Under the pieces are notes generated by a model. That model saw only the letters and a program-made list of their open reading frames with translations. It had not been told where the DNA came from and ran no database searches. Made by a program: the position numbers and the translations under genes. A stretch of 64,000 nucleotides of DNA. It comes from Ascaphus truei (lineage: Eukaryota; Chordata; Amphibia; Anura; Ascaphidae). Shown here one piece after another: positions 61,099-64,000 of this stretch. Position 1 is the stretch's first letter, and each line of letters opens with the position of its first letter. The stretch covers positions 8,124,737 to 8,188,736 of the forward strand of contig CM071586.1 of the NCBI GenBank assembly GCA_036426205.1, given 5' to 3'.

Positions 61099-64000
61099 GT
61101 ACCATGTATCTGTGTTAATGGATGTAGCACTAAGCTCTGTCTGTGTTTCATGTTCTGTCTCTGGTTTTAAATATATATTGCCATGCTCAGTAGCACTCCT
61201 CTTTGACACCAATACATACATACCTACATACCTACATACATACATACATACATACATACATACATACATACATACAGTGGTTATTTGGGGGGTTCAATAT
61301 GAGATTATTGGTGTTCTGTATGTTTTACAATGGTAGAGCCAACAACTGGGACCACCCCACAGCTACACGCTTATATCTGGTGTACCACCTACCCACACCC
61401 GGTAACTGCAGGGTATCAGGGGTCGTCACAACCTTGGGGTCTCTAAGGGCAACAGGGTCTCGCTACCCAAGGGAGGTCACAAGCCTCCCAGAGAACACAC
61501 CACAAAAATCTGATAAGAAGATAAGAATACTATGCACACAAAAACAGTGTCCCCGTCTATACTTCTACCCAGTGGTTTCTGGAGACAATGATACCTCAGC
61601 CAATGCAGAGGTCACAAGGTTCAGCGCGCTGATATTCCGTATAATGCCATCGCTCACATTGTGCCCTTTGGATGCCACAGACCCCCTCTGCATACAACTT
61701 CTTTCTATGTCACCATCCCCCATCTATCCTGACGTCATCAGAACCCCGTCATCGCAAATCTCCCGTCTACAAGCTCTTGCTCTTGTATTGTATGTCTTTA
61801 TTTATATAGCGCTAAAAGTGTATCAGCGCTCCACAAAGAATACAGTACAGGGAATTATAATTATACAATAAGTGCAGCAAAATCAGACAATAGGAAAGGA
61901 AATCCCTGCCCCGAAGAGCTTACAATCTAAGAGGTTTAATGGGAAACTTACAGAGACAGCAGGTGAGGGAATAAGTGCTGCAGATGGCAGTGCTTGGTCA
62001 CAATGGGTGGTAGGGGTGACTGAGTGTGGGACAATAGCCATGAGTGCATGCTATTGGGATGCTTGATTTGTGGGGTAAAATTTAAGGAAGGTCAGTGTTA
62101 AATGAAAAGGTTAACACCATTTACAGGGGAAGTGGTGGTTAGGGAGGCATCAGTGAGATCAGGTGTGTATGTCTGGCTTCAGGCTATGGGGAGATCCCAT
62201 AGATAGAGGGTGTGAATAGAGGATTTGTGTGGGTGTTGTTTATTGACAGGTAAAGAAGCTGTTGGGAGAGAGGTGTATAAATAATGGTGCAGTGAGGAGC
62301 GGGGAAGTTGGAGAGGATGCCAACTTGGTAGGATGCCATCATACCTTCCCTTCTCCAAGTTCCCTGCCCATGATTTCGCACAGTCCTTATGATGTCATCA
62401 GCCCCCCCTTCCCACCACACATTCATTTTCCTTATGATGTCATCAGACCACTGCACACCAACCCAGCTCGTCTATGACATCACACCCTCATGATGTCATT
62501 GCCCTGTACACACTTACTTGTGATGCCTTCGTCTAGTATATCTGACATTTTACAGCAGGAGGAGAGTATACGCATACTGGTGTGATCTACAAGCAGGACC
62601 TGGGGGAAGGGGGGAGGAGAGAGAGCAGAGATGATAGTGCGGGCAGCGACATACACTGCTACACCTTCCATATACACAAACAGCACACTCAGCGGTAGTG
62701 CCAGCCTCCCCCTCACATGCACGGCTACCCTTCTGATATCATAAGGCCGCGTGTCTAGTGACGTCGATGGTGACGTCACCCATCGCCGTCTTCACCGGCA
62801 AAAGTTATATTTCGCCGGGCGGTAGCGTCGCGGGTTTCCGGGCATTTGATTGGTTCAAGGGCCGTCACGAGACGACAGCCCTTGAAAAATCAAATTTTGC
62901 CGGCTACCAGTTTTCGCGACGGCGACGTCGCTCCGTCGCACTTACTACAGCTCAGCCCCGTTATAGCGCGATCTGCTACAACGCGAATCCGCATATAACG
63001 CGGTCTGAGCGTGGCTTCCGATTTGAAAGCCTCCATTTGGCGCGGTGCGAGAACTTACATCTCTCTTCTCAGCTCTCAGGTCTCTCCTCACTTCATAGTG
63101 CTGTGTCCACGTGCATCTAGATCTCTCTCCTCTCTCCACCGCAGCTCTCGGCTCTAGTGCGCTGCGTCTTTTTTTTTTTTTTTTTTTAAACATTCAATGC
63201 TTTATTGACAAAGGACAAAACATTTTACACATGCAGGGATCGAACTCAGGACCTTCCATATACTGGTACCAATACATTACCTCTACACCACAGATGACGC
63301 CGCGCACAAGAGCCGACAGCTGCGGTGGAGAGAGAGGAGAGCAGAGAGCCCGCAGCGCAGGAGAGAGAGGAGAGCACGTGGTTGAGGAGAGAGAGATCTA
63401 GATGCCGGTTAAAGGTGACATTTTAACGCAATCCTGGTTATAACGCGGTATGATTCTGTGGACCCCAAGGACCGCATTATACCGGGGTTCAGCTGTATAA
63501 GCGCACACGGTGGCGGCGGAAATGCGTTTGTTTTCGGGCGACGTCGCATTGCCGGCACTATAAGCGCGGCCTACTGCTCTATTCTTCCTTTGATGGTGTC
63601 ACAATTAACATACATGATGTCATAAGACAAGTCTAGCCCTTTCATTAGATCATCAGACACATCTCAAAGTATTATGTCATCAGACCCACCCCTTACCTTC
63701 TCTGCTGTATCCCAGGCCCATCTATTACATCAGGCCTTACTGATGATGTCACAGCTGTAAACAACATTAGTCTTCTAGATAGGGAAGCAGACACTGCTGT
63801 ATACCTGCTCCCCATTGGAGGTGCATCTTTGGGCGTTAAAAGGGAGTTAGAGCACTTCCATTTTTGGGGGGCTCCATAATTGTCTATTTTGCAGTTTTTA
63901 AAGGAGAAAAGCGCACGGTGATACTCGGCACAGCACTATACGGCACGTCATACCTTCCACTCCCCGTCCTTCTTCACGCTGGCGATGACGCCGCTCAGGA
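29917..64000 (-). CDS. stxbp2: syntaxin-binding protein 2 (Munc18-2), exons 2-19
   Basis: SM-family protein that binds syntaxins (in mammals syntaxin-11 and syntaxin-3) and promotes SNARE assembly in granule and apical secretion; it is cytosolic and membrane-associated. Eighteen exons in collinear order match mammalian STXBP2 exons 2-19; exon 1 is outside the window. Diagnostic stretches are [58 protein letters not shown] and [23 protein letters not shown]2 rather than STXBP1 is indicated by [16 protein letters not shown] and ANIKDL. All recognised introns are GT-AG and phases match for exons 2-3 and 8-19. Exons 4-7 are disrupted by indels and stops, so function of this copy is uncertain. The gene spans more than 34 kb because its introns are filled with transposons. 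Confidence 0.93.
30103..30260 (-). CDS. stxbp2: stxbp2 exon 18
   Basis: 158 bases, acceptor CTCCTCAG, donor GTCAGT. Encodes [38 protein letters not shown] and WEFLIG, the conserved domain 3b and C-terminal strand of SM proteins. Starts by completing a serine codon begun in exon 17. Confidence 0.95.
30261..30660. other. stxbp2 intron 17, GA-rich part
   Basis: GAGA-rich sequence from 30265 to 30475 with no coding content other than antisense shadows. No element recognised. Confidence 0.5.
30680..30990 (+). mobile_element. two Penelope-type ends in tandem with hammerhead-like motifs
   Basis: Motif 1 at 30776-30811: UUGAGAA, extra A, stem II GGUUC/GGGCC with loop GAGAGA, then GAAACGUUG. Motif 2 at 30870-30904: CUAGGAA, GGUC/GACC, then GAAACGUUG. 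The copies are about 95 bases apart and each is followed by an AT-rich run and a GTGCTG motif. Ends are approximate. Confidence 0.5.
31060..31160. mobile_element. small Penelope-type foldback
   Basis: AAATATTTATTAGAACAAAG at 31069 and CTTTTGTAATAAATATTTTT at 31132 form inverted arms around GTCACCGTTTG and CGTTGAC motifs, both decayed versions of the CGAAACG core. Confidence 0.5.
31410..31760 (+). mobile_element. partial copy of the 39-kb foldback repeat family
   Basis: Shares TTATGGTGGGTAAAA then AAGTGACAAAACCCCTCC, CAGACAGGTCTGCAACCC, TTCCACTGCAGCTAGGGATT and GTGACATGCAAATGAGCAC with 38834-39475 and 39620-39835. The hammerhead part is absent. Confidence 0.65.
32400..32710. repeat. hairpin-rich repeat, GGCGATGG inverted copies
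   Basis: GGCGATGGAAGAGGGAGCCC at 32576 and GGGCTCCCTCCATCGCC at 32672 are inverted, with TTAGGACCACCTTGG-type sequence between. Also GGCCC boxes at both sides. Could be a palindromic MITE; superfamily unknown. Confidence 0.5.
33200..34886 (+). mobile_element. CR1-like LINE, 5'-truncated, interrupted by a MITE
   Basis: Translation pieces: [20 protein letters not shown], then [54 protein letters not shown] and [17 protein letters not shown]. These cover the CR1 RT palm (catalytic ADD) and the thumb. Frames shift near 33400. The tail GTTGAACGTGATGGACGTAT and CTATGTAACTATGTAACTGC marks the 3' end. A Tigger-type MITE is inserted at 34014-34408. A second copy lies at 51305-52655. Confidence 0.8.
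34014..34408. mobile_element. Tigger/pogo-like MITE in CR1, TA duplication
   Basis: Ends CAGTAGAATCTCGGTTATCC and the inverted GGGTAATCAGGACTCTACTG, flanked by TA on both sides (34012-34013 and 34409-34410). 395 bases, no transposase. The interior is CpG-rich and partly palindromic. Confidence 0.75.
34890..35098 (-). mobile_element. decayed Penelope-type end
   Basis: On the minus strand CTGACTAAAAGAACTGTATC then CCCAAAACGTCGTGC resembles the hammerhead-core ends elsewhere, with a following AATAAATTATTATTTC. Too decayed for a structural call. Confidence 0.4.
35243..35328 (-). CDS. stxbp2: stxbp2 exon 17
   Basis: 86 bases, acceptor GTCGTGTAG, donor GTGAGA. Encodes [20 protein letters not shown] then GTTQTVV, matching the variable loop before the conserved ARFGHWH segment. 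No long ORF covers it because the frame is short; it was found by homology. A (CA)n tract starts 81 bases upstream in the intron. Confidence 0.92.
35409..35452 (+). repeat. (CA)n microsatellite
   Basis: About 22 CA repeats directly next to the left end of the Penelope composite. Confidence 0.95.
36071..36300 (+). mobile_element. CAGCTCAACCCC MITE, copy A
   Basis: 230 bases; ends CAGCTCAACCCCCTTATAAC and the inverted GCTATAACGGGGTTGAGCTG; TA on both sides (36069-36070 and 36301-36302). Noncoding. TIR style and TA duplication suggest a Tigger/pogo or other Tc1/mariner group. Confidence 0.85.
36300..36500 (-). pseudogene. Penelope RT fragment
   Basis: Minus-strand frames show [13 protein letters not shown] then [12 protein letters not shown], with a frameshift between the TRFAP-like block and the preceding part. 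Confidence 0.7.
37049..37612 (+). mobile_element. CAGCTCAACCCC MITE, copy B, split by another MITE
   Basis: About 90% identical to copy A over its first 190 bases; ends CAGGTCAACCCCC and GGGGTTGCGCTG with TA on both sides. A second MITE lies inside at 37247-37578. Confidence 0.85.
37247..37578. mobile_element. Tigger-like MITE nested in copy B
   Basis: Ends CAGACATACCCCGG and the inverted CGGGGTATGCCTG, flanked by TA (37245-37246, 37579-37580). 332 bases, noncoding. The CAGGCATACCCCG end resembles Tigger elements. Confidence 0.8.
38022..38090 (+). ncRNA. hammerhead-like motif in the Penelope right arm
   Basis: Stem I CCC/GGG with a second helix GUAA/UUAC; core CUGGUGA (A6 changed to G); stem II GUCACG/CGCGAC with one mismatch; GAA, stem III AC/GU around AC; cleavage-site A17. 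C3 and G8 are kept. The A6 change probably lowers activity. Confidence 0.5.
38400..38765. other. no gene; ends in a poly-G run
   Basis: Intronic sequence with nothing recognised; a G-run lies at 38733-38752 and a TA microsatellite at 38770-38822. Confidence 0.5.
39061..39110 (-). ncRNA. type I hammerhead ribozyme, copy 1
   Basis: Minus-strand order: stem I CCACA/UGUGG, core CUGAUGA, stem II GACC/GGUC with loop CAUCAA, GAA, stem III CAG/CUG, then UC and stem I. All canonical core bases are present except one A lost from the GAAA box. Confidence 0.8.
39204..39250 (+). ncRNA. type I hammerhead ribozyme, copy 2
   Basis: Stem I CCCACA/UGUGGG, core with CU missing (GAUGA), stem II GACC/GGUC with loop CAUCAA, GAAA intact, stem III ACA/UGU around G, cleavage triplet GUC. 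The lesion differs from that in copy 1. Confidence 0.8.
39540..39620 (+). repeat. TA-rich microsatellite
   Basis: Imperfect TATA and GATATA repeats between two copies of the foldback family. Confidence 0.8.
39620..39835 (+). mobile_element. third partial copy of the foldback family
   Basis: Shares AAAACCCTCCACCATATAGC, TTCATTTGCATGTAATTTCC, TGCAGTGGAAGCAC and TTGCAGACCTGTCTAAGACA with the 39-kb repeat. It lacks the ribozyme. Confidence 0.65.
39896..39994 (-). CDS. stxbp2: stxbp2 exon 16
   Basis: 99 bases, phase 0 at both ends, acceptor CACCCTCCAG, donor GTAACA. Encodes [20 protein letters not shown] and [12 protein letters not shown], the conserved YQ(L/M)SRWTP motif. Confidence 0.95.
40329..40647. 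mobile_element. hAT MITE with GATTAGAG duplication
   Basis: Ends CAGGGGAGTGCAAAC and GCGCATCGCTG; an 8-bp direct repeat GATTAGAG at 40321-40328 and 40648-40655. Same family as 43786-44085. Confidence 0.85.
40915..40965 (+). repeat. (AGC)17 trinucleotide repeat
   Basis: Seventeen uninterrupted AGC units in stxbp2 intron 15; CTG orientation relative to the gene. Confidence 0.97.
41216..41322 (-). CDS. stxbp2: stxbp2 exon 15
   Basis: 107 bases, acceptor ACGTGTAG, donor GTATGG. Encodes [20 protein letters not shown] then [15 protein letters not shown], completing a glycine split with exon 14. Confidence 0.95.
41560..41830 (+). repeat. dispersed A-rich repeat, shared with 58 kb
   Basis: CTTTGCAAATGGTGACTATAG, TAATTCAAAGTGG and CATAGTACAGAACTGAT recur in reverse at 58200-58360. 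Contains three A-runs; likely a retroposon 3' region. Confidence 0.55.
41865..42765 (+). repeat. degenerate 55-65 bp minisatellite in intron 14
   Basis: About fifteen units built on ATGTTAATGAGTATATTCCT, GGCTGTGA and CCTCAGGGG or CCTTGGTG. Units differ by 20-30% and by small indels. It ends about 75 bases before exon 14. Confidence 0.8.
42839..42977 (-). CDS. stxbp2: stxbp2 exon 14
   Basis: 139 bases, acceptor ATTCCCCCAG, donor GTAAGC. Encodes [40 protein letters not shown] and YIHLKH. One of the most conserved stretches of SM proteins. Confidence 0.96.
43224..43300 (+). mobile_element. Penelope-type end with hammerhead-like motif
   Basis: UUGAGAA, extra A, stem II GGCC/GGCC with loop AUUU, then AAAUGUGUU, which is CGAAACGCGUU after CpG decay. 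Followed by ATTAAAATAATTTATTGG and CTGCAGTGCCCTGG as in other copies. Confidence 0.45.
43697..43785 (+). mobile_element. Penelope-type end with hammerhead-like motif
   Basis: 43702-43736: GUGACAA, extra A, stem II GGCUCC/GGAGCC with tetraloop CGGA, then GAAACGCUG. Stem II is a perfect 6-bp helix. AATAAAAACGAATTCG follows. A hAT MITE cuts the element at 43785. Confidence 0.5.
43786..44085. mobile_element. hAT MITE with CTTTATGC duplication
   Basis: Ends CAGGGGTGCGCGCAAAC and GTTTGCGCACCTCTG, direct 8-bp repeats CTTTATGC at 43778-43785 and 44086-44093. 300 bases, noncoding, with a long G run inside. Confidence 0.92.
44500..44640 (-). mobile_element. Penelope-type end with hammerhead-like motif
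   Basis: On the minus strand 44601-44634: UUGAUAA, extra A, stem II GAGUG/CAGUC (one G-G mismatch), GAAACGUC, then GTTTCTCTGGTTGAAATAAA. Downstream GACATCCAGGGT-type sequence leads away from the motif. Confidence 0.5.
45059..45139 (-). CDS. stxbp2: stxbp2 exon 13
   Basis: 81 bases, acceptor CCCCTCAG, donor GTAAGT, phase 0. Encodes [20 protein letters not shown] then KLCAVEQ. Confidence 0.96.
45395..45840. mobile_element. Penelope-type foldback with a near-canonical hammerhead core
   Basis: Arms 45395-45480 and 45755-45840 are inverted (ACAAATGGAGACCAGGGATC against GATCCCCTGTCTCCATTTGT). At 45709-45748 the plus strand reads CUGAGGA, stem II GGU.CC/GG.ACC, GAA, CGUUAGG: C3 and G8 canonical, one A of GAAA missing. 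Confidence 0.6.
45900..46232 (+). repeat. (TA)n and CA-rich minisatellite
   Basis: TA runs to 45962, then CACACA with interspersed CTGACTGACACACAT units to 46232. ORFs across it are spurious. Confidence 0.9.
46268..46432. mobile_element. MITE with GAGCACGCGCAT termini, copy 2
   Basis: Inverted ends GAGCACGCGCATTATAAGT and ACTTACTATGCGCGTGCAC; interior with AATTAAAACATCACCAAC. About 165 bases. Best copy of the family in the window. Confidence 0.7.
46732..46880. mobile_element. MITE with GAGCACGCGCAT termini, copy 3
   Basis: Starts GAGCACGCGCATAGTAAGTG; interior is the complement of copy 2. The right end is decayed (AAAGAAGTTTGACCGCG). Confidence 0.65.
46905..48065. repeat. CpG-rich repeated core, possibly part of a large element
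   Basis: TG-rich and GGCAGAGCTGCGGACACGGG repeats (46990, 47240), a 56-bp tandem duplication around CTGTTGGTGCTGCGGGGGAC (47424-47541), then GCATGCGC clusters. It ends at 48034-48060 with GGTGCCACTAAAGAAGTTTC, like 3150-3180. No coding homology; it lies in intron 12 and could look like a CpG island. Confidence 0.5.
48066..48700. other. no recognised feature; (CA)n at the end
   Basis: Pyrimidine-rich sequence; a CA repeat at 48671-48696 lies a few bases from exon 12. No coding homology on either strand. Confidence 0.45.
48704..48769 (-). CDS. stxbp2: stxbp2 exon 12
   Basis: 66 bases, phase 0, acceptor TATTTTAAG, donor GTAAGT. Encodes [20 protein letters not shown] then SK. Confidence 0.95.
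48812..48996. mobile_element. palindromic hAT MITE, CAGTGGTTCCCAACC ends
   Basis: 185 bases; CAGTGGTTCCCAACCTCAGT and the inverted CTGAAGTTGGGAACCACTG, with pairing continuing far inward. Flanks CTCTACAG and CTCTAAGG agree in 6 of 8. Confidence 0.88.
49030..49225 (+). repeat. degenerate minisatellite next to exon 11
   Basis: Units of about 30 bases with CTATACGCAGGGCAGTGTG or TTTACGCAGAGCAGTGTG. It stops 13 bases before the splice donor of exon 11. Confidence 0.75.
49238..49295 (-). CDS. stxbp2: stxbp2 exon 11
   Basis: 58 bases, acceptor TCTTGTACAG, donor GTATAT. Encodes [19 protein letters not shown], diagnostic for STXBP2 over STXBP1. Confidence 0.96.
49430..49740. mobile_element. probable MITE ending GGGACCTAGCCTAAG
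   Basis: Shares CCTCATTGGCTGAACCG with 3670 and CpG-rich GGCGGTGAGTGCAG sequence; likely ends are GGAGGCCCCGGTGTCGACGC and GCGGGGACCTAGCC. Limits approximate. Confidence 0.4.
50180..50287 (-). CDS. stxbp2: stxbp2 exon 10
   Basis: 108 bases, acceptor GCCCTTCCAG, donor GTAAGT. Encodes [20 protein letters not shown] then [15 protein letters not shown], part of domain 3a facing syntaxin. Confidence 0.96.
50800..51065 (-). pseudogene. DIRS tyrosine recombinase C-terminus
   Basis: [20 protein letters not shown] then [17 protein letters not shown] matches the recombinase C-terminal box, whose catalytic tyrosine is followed by a short tail. The upstream catalytic arginine box is not readable. Confidence 0.7.
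51305..52655 (+). mobile_element. CR1-like LINE copy 2
   Basis: Reads [20 protein letters not shown] at the 5' end, then broken LFKLF-type frames, [14 protein letters not shown] (A of ADD changed to V), [20 protein letters not shown] and the tail GGTTGAACTTGATGTACGTA. About 85-90% similar to the copy at 33.2-34.9 kb but without the MITE. Inserted into the DIRS remnant. Confidence 0.8.
52660..53050 (-). pseudogene. DIRS gag-like segment
   Basis: [17 protein letters not shown], then [20 protein letters not shown] and [16 protein letters not shown] are the spaced motifs of the DIRS gag C-terminus. A frameshift and stop lie near 52930-52985. Confidence 0.65.
53051..54760. other. DIRS internal or 5' region, not assigned
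   Basis: Includes acidic frames around 53000-53330 ([20 protein letters not shown]) probably of the gag N-terminus. From 53340 to 54760 no coding motif is recognised. Confidence 0.4.
55111..55241 (-). CDS. stxbp2: stxbp2 exon 9
   Basis: 131 bases, acceptor CTCTCTAG, donor GTATGT. Encodes [20 protein letters not shown], then [20 protein letters not shown] and DIYK, the [11 protein letters not shown] signature of SM proteins. Phase 2 end continues correctly in exon 10. Confidence 0.96.
55702..55783 (-). CDS. stxbp2: stxbp2 exon 8
   Basis: 82 bases, acceptor TCCCATAG, donor GTGAGG. Encodes [20 protein letters not shown] then VKPSMGE. One residue shorter than mammalian STXBP2 before PSxGE. The join to exon 7 is off by one base. 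Confidence 0.93.
55950..56520 (+). mobile_element. LINE 3' end, longest copy of the 870-1250 family
   Basis: Includes CCGCACCTCTGGAATGTGCC, AAGACACACTTGCTTACACA and ends CGCTATATAAATAAAGACAT then ATAATACAATA. The copy at 870 lacks about 150 internal bases. Confidence 0.65.
56521..57060. other. intron 7, no feature; poly-G at 56960-56992
   Basis: GGTCA-containing short repeats but nothing recognised; a G-rich run near 56960. Confidence 0.4.
57074..57204 (-). pseudogene. stxbp2: stxbp2 exon 7, frame-disrupted
   Basis: Acceptor TTTGATTGCAG. Homology alternates between frames: DSSTLF, then QPYRTSDRK, then RLEMLA, then [11 protein letters not shown], each matching consecutive parts of the mammalian exon; a TAA stands where Y is expected before PAVRYR. 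At least three indels and one stop lie within 131 bases. Confidence 0.8.
57508..57604 (-). pseudogene. stxbp2: stxbp2 exon 6, shortened at the 3' part
   Basis: Acceptor GCTCCCCAG-type. In frame with the expected phase it reads [20 protein letters not shown] then LKGIIWL; after this the PYES motif is in another frame. It is 7 bases shorter than expected. Confidence 0.78.
57650..58040. other. intron 5, pyrimidine-rich
   Basis: CCCCC- and CTCC-rich stretch (57650-58020) with no repeat or coding match. Confidence 0.45.
58044..58127 (-). pseudogene. stxbp2: stxbp2 exon 5, frame-disrupted
   Basis: Donor GTAAGT follows ATATTCTTCACAGACA (IFFTD). Upstream parts match SALI, DFQG and YK in differing frames. 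Length 84 bases against about 77 expected. Acceptor CCGCGCAG is the likeliest but not certain. Confidence 0.65.
58200..58660 (-). repeat. dispersed T/A-rich repeat and a TTAA-ended block
   Basis: 58200-58365 is the complement of 41600-41820 (ATCAGTTCTGTACTATGG and CTATAGCCACCTTACAAAG). It continues into CTTGAACTGCTGCTTTAA at 58644, a typical end of TTAA-target DNA elements, though the other end is not found. Confidence 0.45.
58865..58940 (-). pseudogene. stxbp2: stxbp2 exon 4, in-frame stops
   Basis: Acceptor TTATCCCAG, donor GTAATT, 76 bases. Read in the phase set by exons 3 and 5 it gives two adjacent TAA codons, then [18 protein letters not shown]. The first third matches (EDVIKK) only in another frame. 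Confidence 0.8.
59330..59398 (+). repeat. TA-rich microsatellite
   Basis: Imperfect TA and ATAT runs in intron 3. Confidence 0.85.
59548..60307. repeat. large inverted repeat, arms about 230 bp
   Basis: Left arm 59548-59775 and right arm 60079-60307 are near-identical inverted copies (GTGTCCCACTAAAAGCAC against its complement at 60282; CTCCTGGATCTATGTATAAT against its complement at 60117). Spacer about 300 bases with no homology. Foldback transposon or Penelope-type terminal duplication. Confidence 0.9.
60338..60444 (+). repeat. 21-bp direct repeat pair
   Basis: TTCCTGGTAATGTACAGGTT occurs at 60338 and again at 60424; 86 bases apart. Confidence 0.8.
60562..61100. repeat. microsatellites with two inverted CAGTGKTCGACAAA MITE parts
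   Basis: (TA)n 60562-60603; MITE fragment 60611-60718; (TATG)n and (CTAT)n 60720-60878; full MITE 60880-61034 with ends CAGTGGTTGACAAATC and GGTTTGTCGAACACTG; (TA)n(CA)n to 61098. The first part is the complement of the second half of the full one. Confidence 0.8.
61210..61276 (+). repeat. (CATA)n microsatellite
   Basis: About sixteen CATA or CCTA units. Confidence 0.95.
61785..62000 (-). mobile_element. LINE 3' end of the 870/55950 family, minus
   Basis: The complement shows TGTAAGCTCTTCGGGGCAGG and AGCGCTATATAAATAAAGAC then ATACAATACAA. Same tail as 56510. Confidence 0.65.
62001..62510. other. intron 3, no gene; short CTTATGATGTCATCA repeats
   Basis: CTTATGATGTCATCA recurs at 62387 and 62430, and similar GATGTCAT motifs at 62492, 63600 and 63680. 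They are palindromic but no known site is claimed. Confidence 0.4.
62518..62599 (-). CDS. stxbp2: stxbp2 exon 3
   Basis: 82 bases, acceptor TTCCCCCAG, donor GTAAGT, ends in phase 1. Encodes [20 protein letters not shown] then ILDEGIT, domain 1 of Munc18, which binds the syntaxin N-peptide and Habc region in the family. Confidence 0.96.
62948..63495. mobile_element. CAGCTCAGCCCC MITE, palindromic, TA duplication
   Basis: Ends CAGCTCAGCCCCGTTATAGC and the inverted TATACCGGGGTTCAGCTG; TA at 62946-62947 and 63496-63497. Interior arms pair over a long range (CTCTCCACCGCAGCT at 63131 with its complement near 63320). Related by its ends to the copies at 36071 and 37049. Confidence 0.8.
63168..63297 (-). 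mobile_element. tRNA-derived SINE at the palindrome apex
   Basis: On the minus strand: GTGGTGTAGAGGTAATG (box A region), GAGTTCGATCC (box B), AATAAAGCATTGAATG and a poly-A tail of about 20. No acceptor stem, so not a tRNA gene. It lies between the two arms of the palindromic MITE. Confidence 0.8.
63954..64000 (-). CDS. stxbp2: stxbp2 exon 2 (cut by window end)
   Basis: Donor GTATGA at 63953. Encodes [15 protein letters not shown] in phase 0 with exon 3; the 5' end continues beyond the window. Confidence 0.93.

Larger units (their letters stand above)
62742..63575. mobile_element. AGGCCGCG-ended MITE hosting two further insertions
   Basis: Left end AAGGCCGCGTGTCTAGTG and right inverted end (complement TAGGCCGCGCTTATAGTG). 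CGACGTCGC and GACGTCACC motifs near both ends. Interrupted at 62948-63495. TIR style resembles hAT MITEs; target duplication not resolved. Confidence 0.6.

Noticed and set aside
63168..63297. Functional tRNA gene
   Set aside because: Box A and B are present but there is no acceptor stem, and a poly-A tail follows: a SINE.
62387..63690. ATGATGTCATCA palindromes as CREB/AP-1 sites regulating stxbp2
   Set aside because: They recur as part of a repeated phrase in the intron; sequence alone does not support a regulatory role.
1..64000. CRISPR array, operon or other prokaryotic system
   Set aside because: Repeats are microsatellites, minisatellites or transposons; split exons with GT-AG borders show a eukaryote.

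Overview
The window looks like intronic and flanking DNA of a large, transposon-rich vertebrate genome, most likely an amphibian and probably a frog. This is an inference from the mix of elements: Penelope-like elements, a DIRS remnant, Tx1/L1-like, CR1, L2-like and RTE-like LINEs, chromodomain Ty3/Gypsy, Tc1, Tigger/pogo-like and hAT MITEs, and tRNA-derived SINEs. There are no bacterial-type genes. Species cannot be fixed from the sequence alone.

One host gene is recognised: stxbp2 (Munc18-2, syntaxin-binding protein 2) on the minus strand. Eighteen exons corresponding to mammalian exons 2-19 run from 64000 down to the stop codon at 29917; exon 1 lies beyond the window. Exons 2, 3 and 8-19 are open, have GT-AG borders and keep phase across each junction. 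Exons 4-7 (57074-58940) carry several small indels and stop codons, so this is either a poorly sequenced patch or a locally disrupted gene. The introns hold most of the repeats.

Layout. 1-5.4 kb: Tc1 end, LINE tail, a solo LTR, MITEs. 5.4-15.4 kb: one L1/Tx1-like LINE (ORF1 and ORF2) split by a 3.4 kb Penelope-like element with a 9-bp target duplication. 15.8-22 kb: Gypsy integrase fragment, SINE pieces, minisatellites, a long unrecognised stretch. 22.1-27.7 kb: L2-like reverse transcriptase, chromodomain Gypsy integrase with its 3' LTR, Penelope RT fragment, Tc1 transposase end, RTE-like fragment. 28.5-64 kb: a Penelope foldback at 28.7-28.9 kb, then stxbp2 from 29.9 kb with intronic CR1 copies, a Penelope inverted composite, a foldback repeat with two hammerhead ribozyme-like motifs, hAT and Tigger MITEs (some nested two or three deep), a DIRS remnant, a 230-bp inverted repeat and several minisatellites.

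The most interesting signal is RNA structure. Two near-complete type I hammerhead ribozymes lie in opposite arms of a foldback at 39061-39250, each with a different single lesion. About nine further hammerhead-like cores sit at Penelope-type ends. Five of these replace the canonical C3-G8 core pair with U3-A8 while stem II differs in sequence but stays paired. This fits the known association of small hammerheads with Penelope-like elements; whether this core variant has been described could not be checked here.
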